Assembly (NCBI RefSeq): GCF_000403435.2
Contig: NZ_KE159709.1
Span: forward strand, 563,721 to 627,720
Length of the DNA: 64,000 bases
DNA from: Oscillibacter sp. 1-3
GTDB taxonomy: Bacteria; Bacillota; Clostridia; Oscillospirales; Oscillospiraceae
Reading direction: 5' to 3'
In this document: piece by piece, positions 8,208-17,065 of the stretch
Position numbering within the stretch: the stretch's first letter is position 1
Layout of the letters: each line of letters starts with the position of its first letter
Notes under the pieces: generated by a model
Told to the model about the DNA's origin: nothing
Databases searched by the model: none
The model's input: the letters and a program-made list of their open reading frames with translations, nothing else
Made by a program: the position numbers and the translations under genes

Positions 8208-10367
8208 ATGGACAACTGGGATCGTGAACAGCGCATGGTTGCGGATGCCTTTCAAAAGGGCTTGGCGCCCTTCCGGCAGGAGCCTCTGGTGCTGTATGGA
8301 ATCGGAAGAAATACCCCGGCGGTGCTGAGTCTGACGGAGGGCTTCACCTTTGCGGGCCTGCTGGACCAGGACCCTGAGAATGTCGGGAAGACATACTATG
8401 GAAAAAGGGTGCTGTCTCTGGAGGAAGCGGCGGCAGTATCCAAGAGGGTTATCATCATCGCCAGGTCTGCATTTGTTCCCCTGATCTATCAGAGAATCAA
8501 GGGCTTTGCGGAAAACCACGGTATCACCGTTTACAATTACGCCGGCCAGCGGCAGGAGGAGGCCGGGGATACTTACGACACCTCTGGATTGGAGTATTGG
8601 AAGCGCTCCTATGACGACCTGAAAGCGGCCATTGCGGCCCACAATGTCGTCTCCTTCGATGTTTTCGATACGCTCCTGGGACGCCGCGTCCTGCAGCCAA
8701 AGGACATATTCTCCCTGGTGGAGCGGGATCTTGCCGCCATTGGACGCCGGGAGCCCTATGCAAAGCTGCGCGCAGAGGCGGAAAAGGCCTGCGGCTATGG
8801 GGCGTCGCTGGATGACATCTATACGTGTCTCCATCAGATGGGAGTTTCAGAGGAGGACTGCCGGGATTGGCGGAGCCGGGAATTGAGTTGGGAGAGGGCT
8901 GCGGTTTTCCCCCGAAGGAAAATGGTGGAGGCCCTGCAATACGCAAAAGCTCTGGGCAAACACGTTTTTCTCACATCGGATATGTACCTGTCCGAAAACG
9001 ACATGCGGATGCTGCTGGAACACTGCGGTATCACCGGATGGGACGGACTGCTGATCTCCAGTCGGGAGAGCGCCGAAAAACGCGACGGTACGCTGTTTGC
9101 CAGGCTGTTGGAGAGGAGCGGCGGAGGCTCCGTCCTGCACATTGGCGATGATGCTTTCCGTGATGGTGAAATGGCGCGGAAGGCAGGGCTGGATGCCTGG
9201 CGGATTTACAGCGGGTATGACTTGCTGGCGGTCTCCAGCATACGGTCGCTGCTGGCAGAGCCGCCCAAAGGGCTGGGAGACCGGCTGGCGCTGGGGATGA
9301 TGTGCGCTAAGCTGTTTGAGGACCCCTTTGCGCTACATGAAACAAAGGGCAGGGTCGTTTTGTCTCAGGCGGAACAGATTGGATATGGTTTTATAGGCCC
9401 CTGGGCTCTGAGCTTCATGCAATGGGCCTCTGTACAGGTAAAACACCATAAAATCGAGGAATTCCTGTTTCCATCCCGGGACGGGTTTCTGTTTTTCCAC
9501 ATGGGACAGCTGATGCGGGAATACGGCTATATGCCGGAGACCGCCTTGAAGTATCTCAAGGCCTCCCGCAGTGCGCTGCAGGGCGCCTCGATTGAAACGG
9601 AGGAGGATTTGGCGGCGGCAGCGGAGGGGATCACCTGCTATCTCACGAAGGGAGAATTGCTGGAAAAGTATTTTCGGGTCAAGCCGGAGTCCTCTGATCC
9701 GGAACGCTTGGACAGCGCCGCAGAGAAAGCGCCAACCCTGCGGTATCTGAACCGCTATCTCCCGCAAATCAAAAAAAGATCCGCCTGGGAGCGGACGAAC
9801 TATCAGAGATATTTGGAATCCTTGGATTTATATCATGGCCGGAGAACGGCTGTTTTTGATTTCTGCGCCTGGGGAACCGTCCAATATTACTTGGAGAAGC
9901 GTCTGCGAAAACCGATGCTCGGGCTGTACTGTTCCAGACGCCTTACCCAGCATGACCTGATTGAGAGTCCCCAGATCCTGTCCGCCTGCGGCTCTGCCTA
10001 TCCTGCCTATCACCGGGATCTCTCGAATGCCCTGGCAGGTTTTTGGCTGGCGCTGGAGCCCCTTCTGGTAGACGGTGACCGGGCGCTCCTGTTCTTTGAC
10101 GAGAGCGGCAGGGCCGTCTTCCGGGAGGATGAGGGGATCTCCTATGAACAGCCGCTGCAAATCCAGGCGTTCGCGCTGTCGTTTGCAGCGGAGTACCTGG
10201 CATTGTTTGGAAGAGAGCCGATTTCGCTGGACGCCGCCAACAGACATTTAATCGCCCTGTTCGGCCAGGGGTGCCGGATCGTTCAGCCGGTTGCAAGCGC
10301 GTTCATCCACGATGATACGTGGGAGCTTGGCTCGGAGAAGGGCAAACCGATCCTGCCTGTCCGGTAG
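8208..10367 (+). CDS. HAD-superfamily protein with N-terminal Rossmann-like module (COG5610-like)
   Basis: A 719-residue protein in three parts. Residues 20-115 repeat the Rossmann-like module seen in the two preceding proteins (LVLYGIGRN, FAGLLDQDPE, GKRVLSLEE, VIIIARSA). From residue 149 there is a haloacid-dehalogenase core with motif I SFDVFDTLL (Asp151), the TSDMY segment for motif II and HIGDD for motif IV. The remaining 350 residues are a helical region of unknown role. Large HAD proteins of this kind are found in polysaccharide loci. I start at the ATG at 8208, which has GGGGAGG upstream; the open frame before it overlaps the previous gene. Phosphatase activity on a sugar or lipid phosphate is plausible, not shown. 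Confidence 0.78.
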   Translation: MDNWDREQRMVADAFQKGLAPFRQEPLVLYGIGRNTPAVLSLTEGFTFAGLLDQDPENVGKTYYGKRVLSLEEAAAVSKRVIIIARSAFVPLIYQRIKGFAENHGITVYNYAGQRQEEAGDTYDTSGLEYWKRSYDDLKAAIAAHNVVSFDVFDTLLGRRVLQPKDIFSLVERDLAAIGRREPYAKLRAEAEKACGYGASLDDIYTCLHQMGVSEEDCRDWRSRELSWERAAVFPRRKMVEALQYAKALGKHVFLTSDMYLSENDMRMLLEHCGITGWDGLLISSRESAEKRDGTLFARLLERSGGGSVLHIGDDAFRDGEMARKAGLDAWRIYSGYDLLAVSSIRSLLAEPPKGLGDRLALGMMCAKLFEDPFALHETKGRVVLSQAEQIGYGFIGPWALSFMQWASVQVKHHKIEEFLFPSRDGFLFFHMGQLMREYGYMPETALKYLKASRSALQGASIETEEDLAAAAEGITCYLTKGELLEKYFRVKPESSDPERLDSAAEKAPTLRYLNRYLPQIKKRSAWERTNYQRYLESLDLYHGRRTAVFDFCAWGTVQYYLEKRLRKPMLGLYCSRRLTQHDLIESPQILSACGSAYPAYHRDLSNALAGFWLALEPLLVDGDRALLFFDESGRAVFREDEGISYEQPLQIQAFALSFAAEYLALFGREPISLDAANRHLIALFGQGCRIVQPVASAFIHDDTWELGSEKGKPILPVR

Positions 10368-10435
10368 GGCAGGGGAACCGTCGGCTGCGATTGAAAGACG
10401 TGCTCAAATCAGCCGGCAGAAGGAGGCGGAGCATA

Positions 10436-11992
10436 GTGAAAGAACCGATTATGATTACGATATGCACCCTGGTCTATAACACAAGGCCCTATATTCGGCA
10501 ATGTGTGGAGAGCGTATTAAACCAGACTTATCCCTATTTTGAGTATTATCTGATTGACAATGGTTCTGTGGACGGCTGCAAGGAAATTCTGGAGGAGTAT
10601 GCTGCAAAGGATAATCGGATCAAGCTGATCCGCCACGAGAAGAACTCTTTACCAGCGCCCGGCTCCCGCGTTCCCCATGAGTATGGCGTGGGCCGCTATT
10701 ATACAACCTTGGATTCCGATGATTGGTGGGAGCCGGACTTTTTAGAGCATATGCTTTGGTTTGCGGAGGAGAACCGGCTGGAGATTGCCTGTACGGGAAC
10801 CGTGATGCACCATGTCAAAAGCGGGACGAAAAGCCTGCGCAAGTTGGAGGAACCGCTTATATTGTCCAGAGCGGCTTTTGCAGATGCTCTGCCATGGTAC
10901 CATGTGTTCTTTCGCCCCCTGTGGGGCAAGCTGATTCGCATGGAATGCCTCCGCGCAGAGTCCTTTGACGCTGTTCCGGCTCTGCCCTATGGCATGGATA
11001 CCCTTTGGAGCTTCAAGACATTGCGCCATGCCGGCCGGATGGGCATCGACAAATCGGTTCTGCATCATTACCGCATTTTTGAGAAATCCCTCTCTTACCG
11101 GTATGACCGCAAACGGTTTCAGACGGATGTTCTTCTCTACAGCGATGCCATTGACTTCCTCTCTGCCTTTGGTCCGGTCAGCTCTCAGAACCGGAATTTC
11201 CTGCAATGCGTCTACTCTAACGCAGTGATTGACACCACCGGCGTCATCCGGAGCTCCGCCCTCTCCCCGGCGGACAAACTGCGGGAATACCGCGCCATTG
11301 CCGCAGATCCCATCACCCAGACCGCCTATCGGGAGTGTACGGACAAGAGCGCGCAGAGCAGCAGGACCCTGCTGCTTCAAAGAGCGCTGGAGGCAGGGGC
11401 CGCTTTGGAAAAGCAGGGCGATGAGGACCTCCGGGCCGTGGCGCAGATGCTCCTCCCCCGCTGCGGACAGGCTGTCAGCAAGGCCAACACGGCGCTGTTT
11501 TTGGAGGAGCCCAAACTGCTGGACGCCCTGTATCGGGACGCCCCGGACGACCTTGTGGAAGACCTGCTATCCCGGCTGGAGAAGAACCAGAGCGTTAAAA
11601 AATACGCGCTGGCGGAGACGATCCAAGCTTTGGCTGTGAACCACCCCTTTTTGTGTCAAATCGGCGATGCCGTTTTCCTGCGGAAATATGGCGACCTCTA
11701 CCGAATGATCTGGAGAGGGGAGACCCTGGACGCTTTGGATCAGATGACTGGTTTGCTTCTGGAAGATCAAGTCAGCGGCGGGCGGGAGACATTTTTACAG
11801 CTCTATATTTGCTTGAGTGCGTCTTTGGAGCAGGCTTCGGCATTTATCTTTGGAAAATGCCGGCTGGCACAGCTGTATTTTCGGCAAAATCGTCTGCAGG
11901 AATGCCAAAGTATTGTAGACGAATTTGCGGAAATGGGGCTGTCAGATCATGAGGACATCAAGCGCCTGCGTCATATGTTAGGGAACCGCTGA
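10436..11992 (+). CDS. Family 2 glycosyltransferase with long helical tail
   Basis: The N-terminal 220 residues are a GT-A domain: ITICTLVYNTRPYIRQ, the IDNGSVDGC loop and the LDSDDWWEPDF metal site. The last 250 residues are helical and alpha-alpha-repeat-like, as in many surface-glycan transferases. The GTG at 10436 has AGAAGGAGG 9 bases upstream and is favoured; an ATG at 10451 would remove five residues. The gene ends the plus-strand glycan operon, since no gene follows on this strand before 18447. Confidence 0.86.
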   Translation: MKEPIMITICTLVYNTRPYIRQCVESVLNQTYPYFEYYLIDNGSVDGCKEILEEYAAKDNRIKLIRHEKNSLPAPGSRVPHEYGVGRYYTTLDSDDWWEPDFLEHMLWFAEENRLEIACTGTVMHHVKSGTKSLRKLEEPLILSRAAFADALPWYHVFFRPLWGKLIRMECLRAESFDAVPALPYGMDTLWSFKTLRHAGRMGIDKSVLHHYRIFEKSLSYRYDRKRFQTDVLLYSDAIDFLSAFGPVSSQNRNFLQCVYSNAVIDTTGVIRSSALSPADKLREYRAIAADPITQTAYRECTDKSAQSSRTLLLQRALEAGAALEKQGDEDLRAVAQMLLPRCGQAVSKANTALFLEEPKLLDALYRDAPDDLVEDLLSRLEKNQSVKKYALAETIQALAVNHPFLCQIGDAVFLRKYGDLYRMIWRGETLDALDQMTGLLLEDQVSGGRETFLQLYICLSASLEQASAFIFGKCRLAQLYFRQNRLQECQSIVDEFAEMGLSDHEDIKRLRHMLGNR

Positions 11993-12246
11993 TCAGATCT
12001 CCCCAAAGCGGGAAAGCGTGATAAAATGGGCAGAGAGCATCTTACCATAGCGCTTACTAGATTGGAGAGGATGACCCATTCTGATGCAGATATGAGGGCA
12101 GCGGCATTTGGGAGACCGCAGGTGCTTTTCGGCAGTTCCCATCAGGCGGGCTCCGCTGCTTTGGCCGCGTTGAAGATATTTTGCTGCAACGCGGTTTCCG
12201 GAATATATGGTACCTGTTTGATTGTCATAATGCCTCCTGCCGCCCA
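11993..12246. other. Intergenic stretch after the glycan operon, with a possible short remnant
   Basis: No full gene. On the minus strand an ATG at 12228, with GGCAGGAGG just upstream, opens a 28-codon frame (to 12142) that reads like protein (MTIKQVPYIPETALQ) and then stops; the sequence beyond it stays weakly coding-like in other frames. It could be the start of a decayed gene whose remainder is lost. The adjacent mobile element begins within 20 bases of this site. Nothing else stands out. Confidence 0.3.
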
Positions 12247-12406
12247 GGCCATGTTTGAAAAAAGTCAAAACGCCCAAACGGTGGATCTTGATCCGCCACT
12301 CTGCGTTAAATGTTCTTGCCGGGCGTCAGCCCGCCTGCAAAAATCTGCCTTGATTGGCGAAAACATCTCTCGCCGTTGGGCATTCCGACATTTTTCAAAC
12401 ATGGCC
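12247..12406 (+). mobile_element. GGCC-ended TA-type miniature element, type A copy 1
   Basis: 160 bases with ends GGCCATGTTTGAAAAA in inverted orientation; the two ends match imperfectly for about 35 bases (through CGCCC). The centre carries the type A sequence (GATCCGCCACTCTGCG and GCCGGGCGTCAGCCCGC). Flanks are CA and GA rather than TA, so the target repeat has decayed or been lost. It has no coding capacity for a transposase. Confidence 0.85.
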
Positions 12407-12440
12407 GAAGCCATGAATTTGGCGGAAGACAGTTGAATTT

Positions 12441-12473
12441 CGCGCGGCAGGGTATAGCTTCCCCTGCCGCGCG
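12441..12473 (+). terminator. Intrinsic terminator-like hairpin
   Basis: A perfect 12-base stem (CGCGCGGCAGGG and its complement, 12441-12452 and 12462-12473) with a 9-base loop, followed by a T-rich tract (GATCTTGTTTT). It could end read-through from the glycan operon 450 bases upstream. It lies between two mobile-element copies. Confidence 0.6.
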
Positions 12474-12474
12474 G

Positions 12475-12631
12475 ATCTTGTTTTAATGGCAAAACGCCCA
12501 AACGGCGGATCTTTTTCCGCCGTTCCGCGTTGATGTTCCTTGCCACACACAAAGTATGGCGGCGTCAAATCGCCTTAACCGGCAAAAATTTCTCTCGCCG
12601 TTGGGCATTCCGACATTTTTCAAACATGGCC
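12475..12631 (+). mobile_element. GGCC-ended TA-type miniature element, type B copy 1
   Basis: About 157 bases. The right end ATTTTTCAAACATGGCC is followed by TA; the left end is degenerate (CTTGTTTTAATGGCAAAACG). The centre is the type B sequence, marked by CACAAAGTATGGCGGCGTC and different from type A, while the outer 40 bases are shared. Sits 68 bases after the type A copy. Confidence 0.8.
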
Positions 12632-12653
12632 TAGTTATGCCGCTCTTGTGTTG

Positions 12654-14699
12654 TTAATACCAATCGTGTTTTTCGTTCCGGTCCAGAGCGTTGATCTGCG
12701 CCATTTCCGCATCTGTCAGCGCAAAACCGTACAAATCGGTATTTTCCTTGATATGGTCGGGATTGCTGGAGCCGGGAATGACCACCACGCCCTTCTGGAG
12801 ATTCCACCGCAAGATAACCTGGGCGGAGGATACGCCGTGGGCCCGTGCGATGCCGGAGATCACCCCGTCTCCCAGCAGCTCCGCCGTGTGGCCACGGCCT
12901 CCCAGGGGATACCAGCCCTGGACCACCAGCCCTAAATCCTGGATGTAGGGAATCACATCATTTTCCTGGTAGTAAGGGTGGATCTCGTTTTGAACCAGCG
13001 CCGGAGTGATGTTCACCTGGGGCAGAAATTCCTCCAGCTCCTCCACATACCAGTTGGAGAGGCCCAGGGAGCGGATTCTTCCATCCTCCACAAACTTCTC
13101 CATCGCCCTGTATGCTTTCACGTCGTTCCGGTCAGGGTGGTGCAGCAGCATCATATCCACATACCCAAGGTCCAGCCGGTCCAGGCACGCCTGGATGGCC
13201 TGCTCCGGGTTTGCCATCTCGCTGCCCGGGTAGATCTTCGTGATGACGAAAATCTCCTCCCGCTGAAGGCCCAGCTCTGCCATGGCTTCCCGGACGGCTT
13301 GCCCCACTTCTTCCTCGTTGCCGTAGGCGGAGGCGGTGTCGATGAGCCGGACCCCGCTGGCCAAAGCGGACTTCACAGAATTGACGCAGGTTTCCCCGTG
13401 GAGACTGTAAGTCCCCAGGCCATTGATGGGCATTTCATAGCCGCTGTTGAGGGTGACGCTCTTCGTCTCAAAGTTGAATCCTGCCTTGCTGGTGGCGGAA
13501 GTCACCGCGTCCACCGCCGTTTCTGGTTGAGGCAGAGCCAGTTTGTTGATCCAGTCCTCTACCGTACTTCTGGTGGTCCCTCCGGCAAACCGGCGTCCGG
13601 CAAGCCAGTTTGCACCGCTGGCGAGAGCGTGGAGGTTTGTATCGCTGGAGCCGATGCCGCTGGAGTGGGAGGTACAGAAGGGGATGATGGTTTTCCCGGT
13701 GAAGTCATAGCTCTCCAGGAAGGTGCTGATGATCCGGGGAGCCTGCCCATGCCAGATGGGATAGCCCAGGAAAATCACGTCATAGTCCGCCATGTTCTCC
13801 ACGCTCCCGGATATGGCGGGACGGGCGGTGGAATCGTTCTGTTCCTGATCGGCCCGTCCCCCGGTGTAATAGGCGAGGTCAGCGTCCGTGTAAGGAACTT
13901 CCGGCACGATCTCATAGAGATCGGCATCCAAAATATCCGCCGCATACTCCGCAAGGGGGCGGGTGGTGTTGGTGGCGGAAAAATAGGCTACTAAGGTTTT
14001 GCCGCCCGCTGCCGGTTCCGGCTGGCTGCTGCTGTTCAAATAGCGGTACAACATAGAGGCAATTTCTCCTCGTTTGATATTGGTCTTCGGGGCAAACTGG
14101 CGGTTTTCCGTCATACCCTCCAGGATGCCGTTGGCATCGGCCCAGCGGACCGCCGCCTGCGCCCAGGTGGAAACAGAGGCAGCGTCGGAAACGTCCACAG
14201 CCGTTCCGCTCTCCGGGTTTCCCGCATAGCGCCACAAGATCGTAACAGCCTGCTCCCGCGTTGTGGGGTCGTTCACACCAAATGTACCGCCGCCATAGCC
14301 GGAGATCACGCTGTTGCCTGCGGCCCAGGATACCGCGTCGCTGTACCATGCGTCGGCAGTCGTATCGGTAAAGGCAGGCGGGGCTGAAACGGTAGGACTG
14401 CCGCTCATGCGGTAGAGGACGGCGGCGAGCATGGCGCGGGTCAGGGTTCCCTCCGGCTCAAAGGTGGTGGTGGAAGTGCCGCTCATGATGCCGTGCTGTT
14501 GGCAATAAGCAATCGCATCGGCATACCACGCGCCAGCGGGAACGTCAGAGAAGCTGGCGGTTTGCGTGGCATCAGCGGCAAGCGGTTTCGCTTCTAAACT
14601 TCTGTCGGAGGCGGGAACTTCCGCCGCCGAGCAGGAAGTCAACGCCAAAAGGCACAGCATACAGACTGCCATAGTGAAGGAAAGAAACCTTTTTTTCAT
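12654..14699 (-). CDS. Exported lipoprotein: three SLH domains, flavodoxin domain, aldo/keto reductase domain
   Basis: A 681-residue fusion. Residues 1-23 are a lipoprotein signal (lipobox LTSC, Cys23). Three S-layer homology domains follow to about residue 225, each with the FxDV/WY and ITR-like pattern (SFSDVPAGAWY, FTDTTADAWY, then a third), and would bind cell-wall polymer. From about 235 comes a flavodoxin-type FMN domain (TLVAYFSATNTT phosphate loop, VIFLGYPIWHG). From about 425 an aldo/keto reductase barrel has its tetrad visible: DTASAY, ITK and LLHHP. Both lipid and wall anchors place the catalytic parts outside the membrane, where NADPH is not expected. Starts at an ATG with GGAGG upstream, 15 bases after the broken acetyltransferase, in the same operon. 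Confidence 0.88.
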   Translation of the reverse strand: MKKRFLSFTMAVCMLCLLALTSCSAAEVPASDRSLEAKPLAADATQTASFSDVPAGAWYADAIAYCQQHGIMSGTSTTTFEPEGTLTRAMLAAVLYRMSGSPTVSAPPAFTDTTADAWYSDAVSWAAGNSVISGYGGGTFGVNDPTTREQAVTILWRYAGNPESGTAVDVSDAASVSTWAQAAVRWADANGILEGMTENRQFAPKTNIKRGEIASMLYRYLNSSSQPEPAAGGKTLVAYFSATNTTRPLAEYAADILDADLYEIVPEVPYTDADLAYYTGGRADQEQNDSTARPAISGSVENMADYDVIFLGYPIWHGQAPRIISTFLESYDFTGKTIIPFCTSHSSGIGSSDTNLHALASGANWLAGRRFAGGTTRSTVEDWINKLALPQPETAVDAVTSATSKAGFNFETKSVTLNSGYEMPINGLGTYSLHGETCVNSVKSALASGVRLIDTASAYGNEEEVGQAVREAMAELGLQREEIFVITKIYPGSEMANPEQAIQACLDRLDLGYVDMMLLHHPDRNDVKAYRAMEKFVEDGRIRSLGLSNWYVEELEEFLPQVNITPALVQNEIHPYYQENDVIPYIQDLGLVVQGWYPLGGRGHTAELLGDGVISGIARAHGVSSAQVILRWNLQKGVVVIPGSSNPDHIKENTDLYGFALTDAEMAQINALDRNEKHDWY

Positions 14700-14714
14700 G
14701 TTGTGTCCTCCGTT

Positions 14715-15460
14715 TTATGCGGATTCTTTTGCAGCTTTAAGTGTAATTTTCTTGATCGTTCGAGCGGGAACGCCGCCCACTACCGTCATAGGCGGCACAT
14801 CCTTTGTGACCACCGCTCCGGCAGCGACCACGGACCATTCTCCGATGGAAACGCCGGACAGGATCGTGGCGTTGGAGCCAATCCATACATGAGCGCCGAT
14901 TTTAGGCCTTGTTTGAAAAATGGCGGAATGCCCAACGGCGAGAAATTTTTTCGCCAATCAAGGCAAATTTTCTTGCCGGGCTGACGCCCGGCAAGAAGAT
15001 TTAACGCAGAGTGGCGGATAAAGATCCACCGTTTGAGCGTTTTGACATTTTTCAAACAAGGCCTAATGGGTGCATAGTGGTTTTTCCTGTTTCTGGCGGG
15101 GGGCAGATCGTGATTGATGGTGGCAAGGACTACATTATGTCCAATCAGCGCGCCATCTCCAATCTCAATCCCGCCCTGGTCCTGGAAGTGACAGCCGGAG
15201 TTGATGAACACATCCTGCCCAATGGTAATGTTTTTCCCGAAGTCCGTATAGAACGGGGGGAACAGCCGGAAGTCGGGGGCGATCTCCTTCCCGGTCAGCC
15301 GTCCCATGATCTCCCGGATTTCCTCCGGGGTATGGTATTGATTGTTCAGCTCCATCCCCAGCCGGATGGCCTCCTGGAACAGCTCATTGGCGTAAGCCGC
15401 CCGCTCCGCGTCCTCGGGCGCGTCCTCCCGAAACCCCTTGATCACATCCTCTGCCGTCAT
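14715..15460 (-). pseudogene. Maltose/galactoside-type O-acetyltransferase, split by a miniature element
   Basis: The N-terminal half (from ATG 15460, GGAGG upstream) has the typical start TAEDVIKGFREDAPED and hexapeptide turns (ITIGQDVFINSGC, IGHNVVLATINHD). It reads through to NHYAPI and then enters a 159-base element. The C-terminal half ([17 protein letters not shown] to the end) resumes in frame after the element. Deleting the element plus one TA gives exactly 585 bases, 194 residues, the normal length for LacA/Maa proteins, with [11 protein letters not shown] matching the family. The intact gene would acetylate a sugar or similar acceptor with acetyl-CoA. As it stands the product is truncated after about 135 native residues. 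Confidence 0.9.
14905..15063 (-). mobile_element. GGCC-ended TA-type miniature element, type A copy 2 (inside acetyltransferase gene)
   Basis: 159 bases in reverse orientation to the other type A copies. Both ends read GGCCTTGTTTGAAAAATG, identical for 18 bases, and the element is flanked by TA on both sides (14903-14904 and 15064-15065). The host reading frame is restored when the element and one TA are removed, which proves the boundaries. TA duplication is typical of IS630/Tc1-mariner transposition; no such transposase is in the window, so movement must be in trans. Confidence 0.93.
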
Positions 15461-15471
15461 GTTTTCGCCTC

Positions 15472-16095
15472 CTACCGGTTAAAATTGGTCCAGTGCTCCC
15501 GCTCTGCCTGGGGCGGTGTGCGGCCCTGCTGACGGCCCGCCTCAATACATCCCAGCAGCCACGCCATGTTCCGGCCCAGGTTCCGCATGGTCTGGAGGCC
15601 CTCCTTGTCCTGTTTCACCAACTCTGGCGCAGGACCAAAGACCATGTTCCAATAGGTGGAGGATACGATGGGCATTTCTGCGTTCAGCAGATACTTGTTC
15701 AGCACATCCAGGGAGGCCGTGGTCCCGGCCCGGCGGGCCGTCACCACAACGGCGGCGGGCTTGTGAAGAAATCCTTCTACACCGGCGTAAAAGACCCGGT
15801 CCAGCAGGGACAGAATCTGCCCGCTGGGGTGGGCGTAGCAGACCGGAGAGCCAAACACAAAGCCGTCCGCCTCTTTCGCTTTGGCAATCACCTCGTTGAC
15901 CATGTCATCGCCAAAGACGCACTGGCCTTTCCCGGCACAGCCGTTGCAGCCGATGCAGTCCCGGACAGGGCCGCCGCCCATCTGGACGATCTCTGTCTCT
16001 ACTCCTTCGGCGTTCAGCGCCTTTGCCGCTTCCGAGAGGGCAAGGTACGTGCAGCCGTCCTTGCGGGTGCTGCCGTTTAACAGCAAAACCCTCAT
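15472..16095 (-). CDS. NADPH-dependent FMN reductase / iron-sulfur flavoprotein-like protein
   Basis: Flavodoxin-fold protein of 207 residues that would bind FMN (MRVLLLNGSTRKDGCTY phosphate loop) and has the CIGCNGCAGKGQC cysteine run found in iron-sulfur flavoproteins, here with C-x2-C-x2-C-x5-C-like spacing. The FGSPVCYAHPSG and ARRAGTTASLD segments are typical of this reductase family. It is cytoplasmic (no signal). ATG at 16095 with GGGAGATG upstream, 2 bases after the preceding gene's stop. A paralogue lies at 49971. Confidence 0.85.
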   Translation of the reverse strand: MRVLLLNGSTRKDGCTYLALSEAAKALNAEGVETEIVQMGGGPVRDCIGCNGCAGKGQCVFGDDMVNEVIAKAKEADGFVFGSPVCYAHPSGQILSLLDRVFYAGVEGFLHKPAAVVVTARRAGTTASLDVLNKYLLNAEMPIVSSTYWNMVFGPAPELVKQDKEGLQTMRNLGRNMAWLLGCIEAGRQQGRTPPQAEREHWTNFNR

Positions 16096-16097
16096 GC

Positions 16098-17039
16098 TCA
16101 CATCTCCCTCTCCCACTCCCGCAGCGTGTTGATGTCGGCGGCGTCGCCCAGGGTTTCCAGCTCAGAGACTTCCTCCGCCGTCAGTACGATCTTGGCAGCT
16201 TTCGCGGCGGCTTCCACCTGCTCCGCCTTCGTTACGCCGATGATGGGCAGAGTTCCCTTGGCGATGGCCCAGGCGGTGGCGATCTGCGCGGGAGAGGCGT
16301 TGTATTTTCCGCCGATCCGCCCCATGGATCCCATCAGCTTTTCCAACTGCGGCATGACGGGGCCATAGCATCTGGCCCGGTCGCTGCCCTCCGGAAAGGG
16401 GCGGGCGGTATCGTACTTGCCGGACAGCGCACCCTGCTCCAGCACCATGTAGGCGTAGAAGGTAATGCCGTTTTCCTTGCAGTAGTCCAGAATCCCGGCA
16501 CGCTCGGAGGAACGGTGCAGCAGGGAGAAGTGGTTCTGAACGGCGGAAACTTTCAGTCCGGCGGCTCCCAAAATCTCGCCCGCCCGCCTGATCTCCGACA
16601 GATTGTGGTTGGACACGCCGATGGACTTGATCTGGCCGCTCTGCGCCAGAGGGATCAGCTTTGGCGTCCACTTCTCCACATCCATGGGGTTGTGAATCCA
16701 GTAAATGTCCACCACGTCCGCATGGAGGCGCTCCTTGCTGCCGTCCAGCATCTCCTGCATGGCCTCCGGGGAATCGCCGGCGATCTGCGGGGTGAACTTG
16801 GTGGAGAGGATCACTTGTTCACGGGATACGTCCTTGACAAAGCTGCCCAGAATGCGCTCGGAGGTCCCCTCCCCGTAGACGGCGGCGGTGTCCCACAACA
16901 TCAGGCCGCACTCCATCGCTTTATCGAACACCGGGCGCAGATCGTCCTCAAAGAGACGGCTTCCAAACACCTGATCTCCGCCAGCCGCGCCAATGCCCCA
17001 GGACCATGCGCCCAGCGCAATTTTCGGCATAGTATTCAT
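16098..17039 (-). CDS. Aldo/keto reductase
   Basis: NAD(P)H-dependent carbonyl reductase of 313 residues with the tetrad in place: LWDTAAVYGEG (Asp, Tyr), STKF (Lys) and YWIHNP (His). The pyridine nucleotide loop near the end (GVTKAEQVEAA) is present. No signal peptide, so cytoplasmic. It is the second gene pair in the LysR-linked operon and resembles the YajO/YghZ type more than the exported copy next door. Substrate unknown. Confidence 0.88.
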   Translation of the reverse strand: MNTMPKIALGAWSWGIGAAGGDQVFGSRLFEDDLRPVFDKAMECGLMLWDTAAVYGEGTSERILGSFVKDVSREQVILSTKFTPQIAGDSPEAMQEMLDGSKERLHADVVDIYWIHNPMDVEKWTPKLIPLAQSGQIKSIGVSNHNLSEIRRAGEILGAAGLKVSAVQNHFSLLHRSSERAGILDYCKENGITFYAYMVLEQGALSGKYDTARPFPEGSDRARCYGPVMPQLEKLMGSMGRIGGKYNASPAQIATAWAIAKGTLPIIGVTKAEQVEAAAKAAKIVLTAEEVSELETLGDAADINTLREWEREM

Positions 17040-17065
17040 CGGAATTTCCTCCTGCTGCGTTCAGA

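Noticed and set aside
15011..15532. Short frames beginning inside the elements (MADKDPPFERFDIFQT and similar)
   Set aside because: They recur because the element recurs; they run out of the element into unrelated sequence at each site, so they are not conserved proteins.
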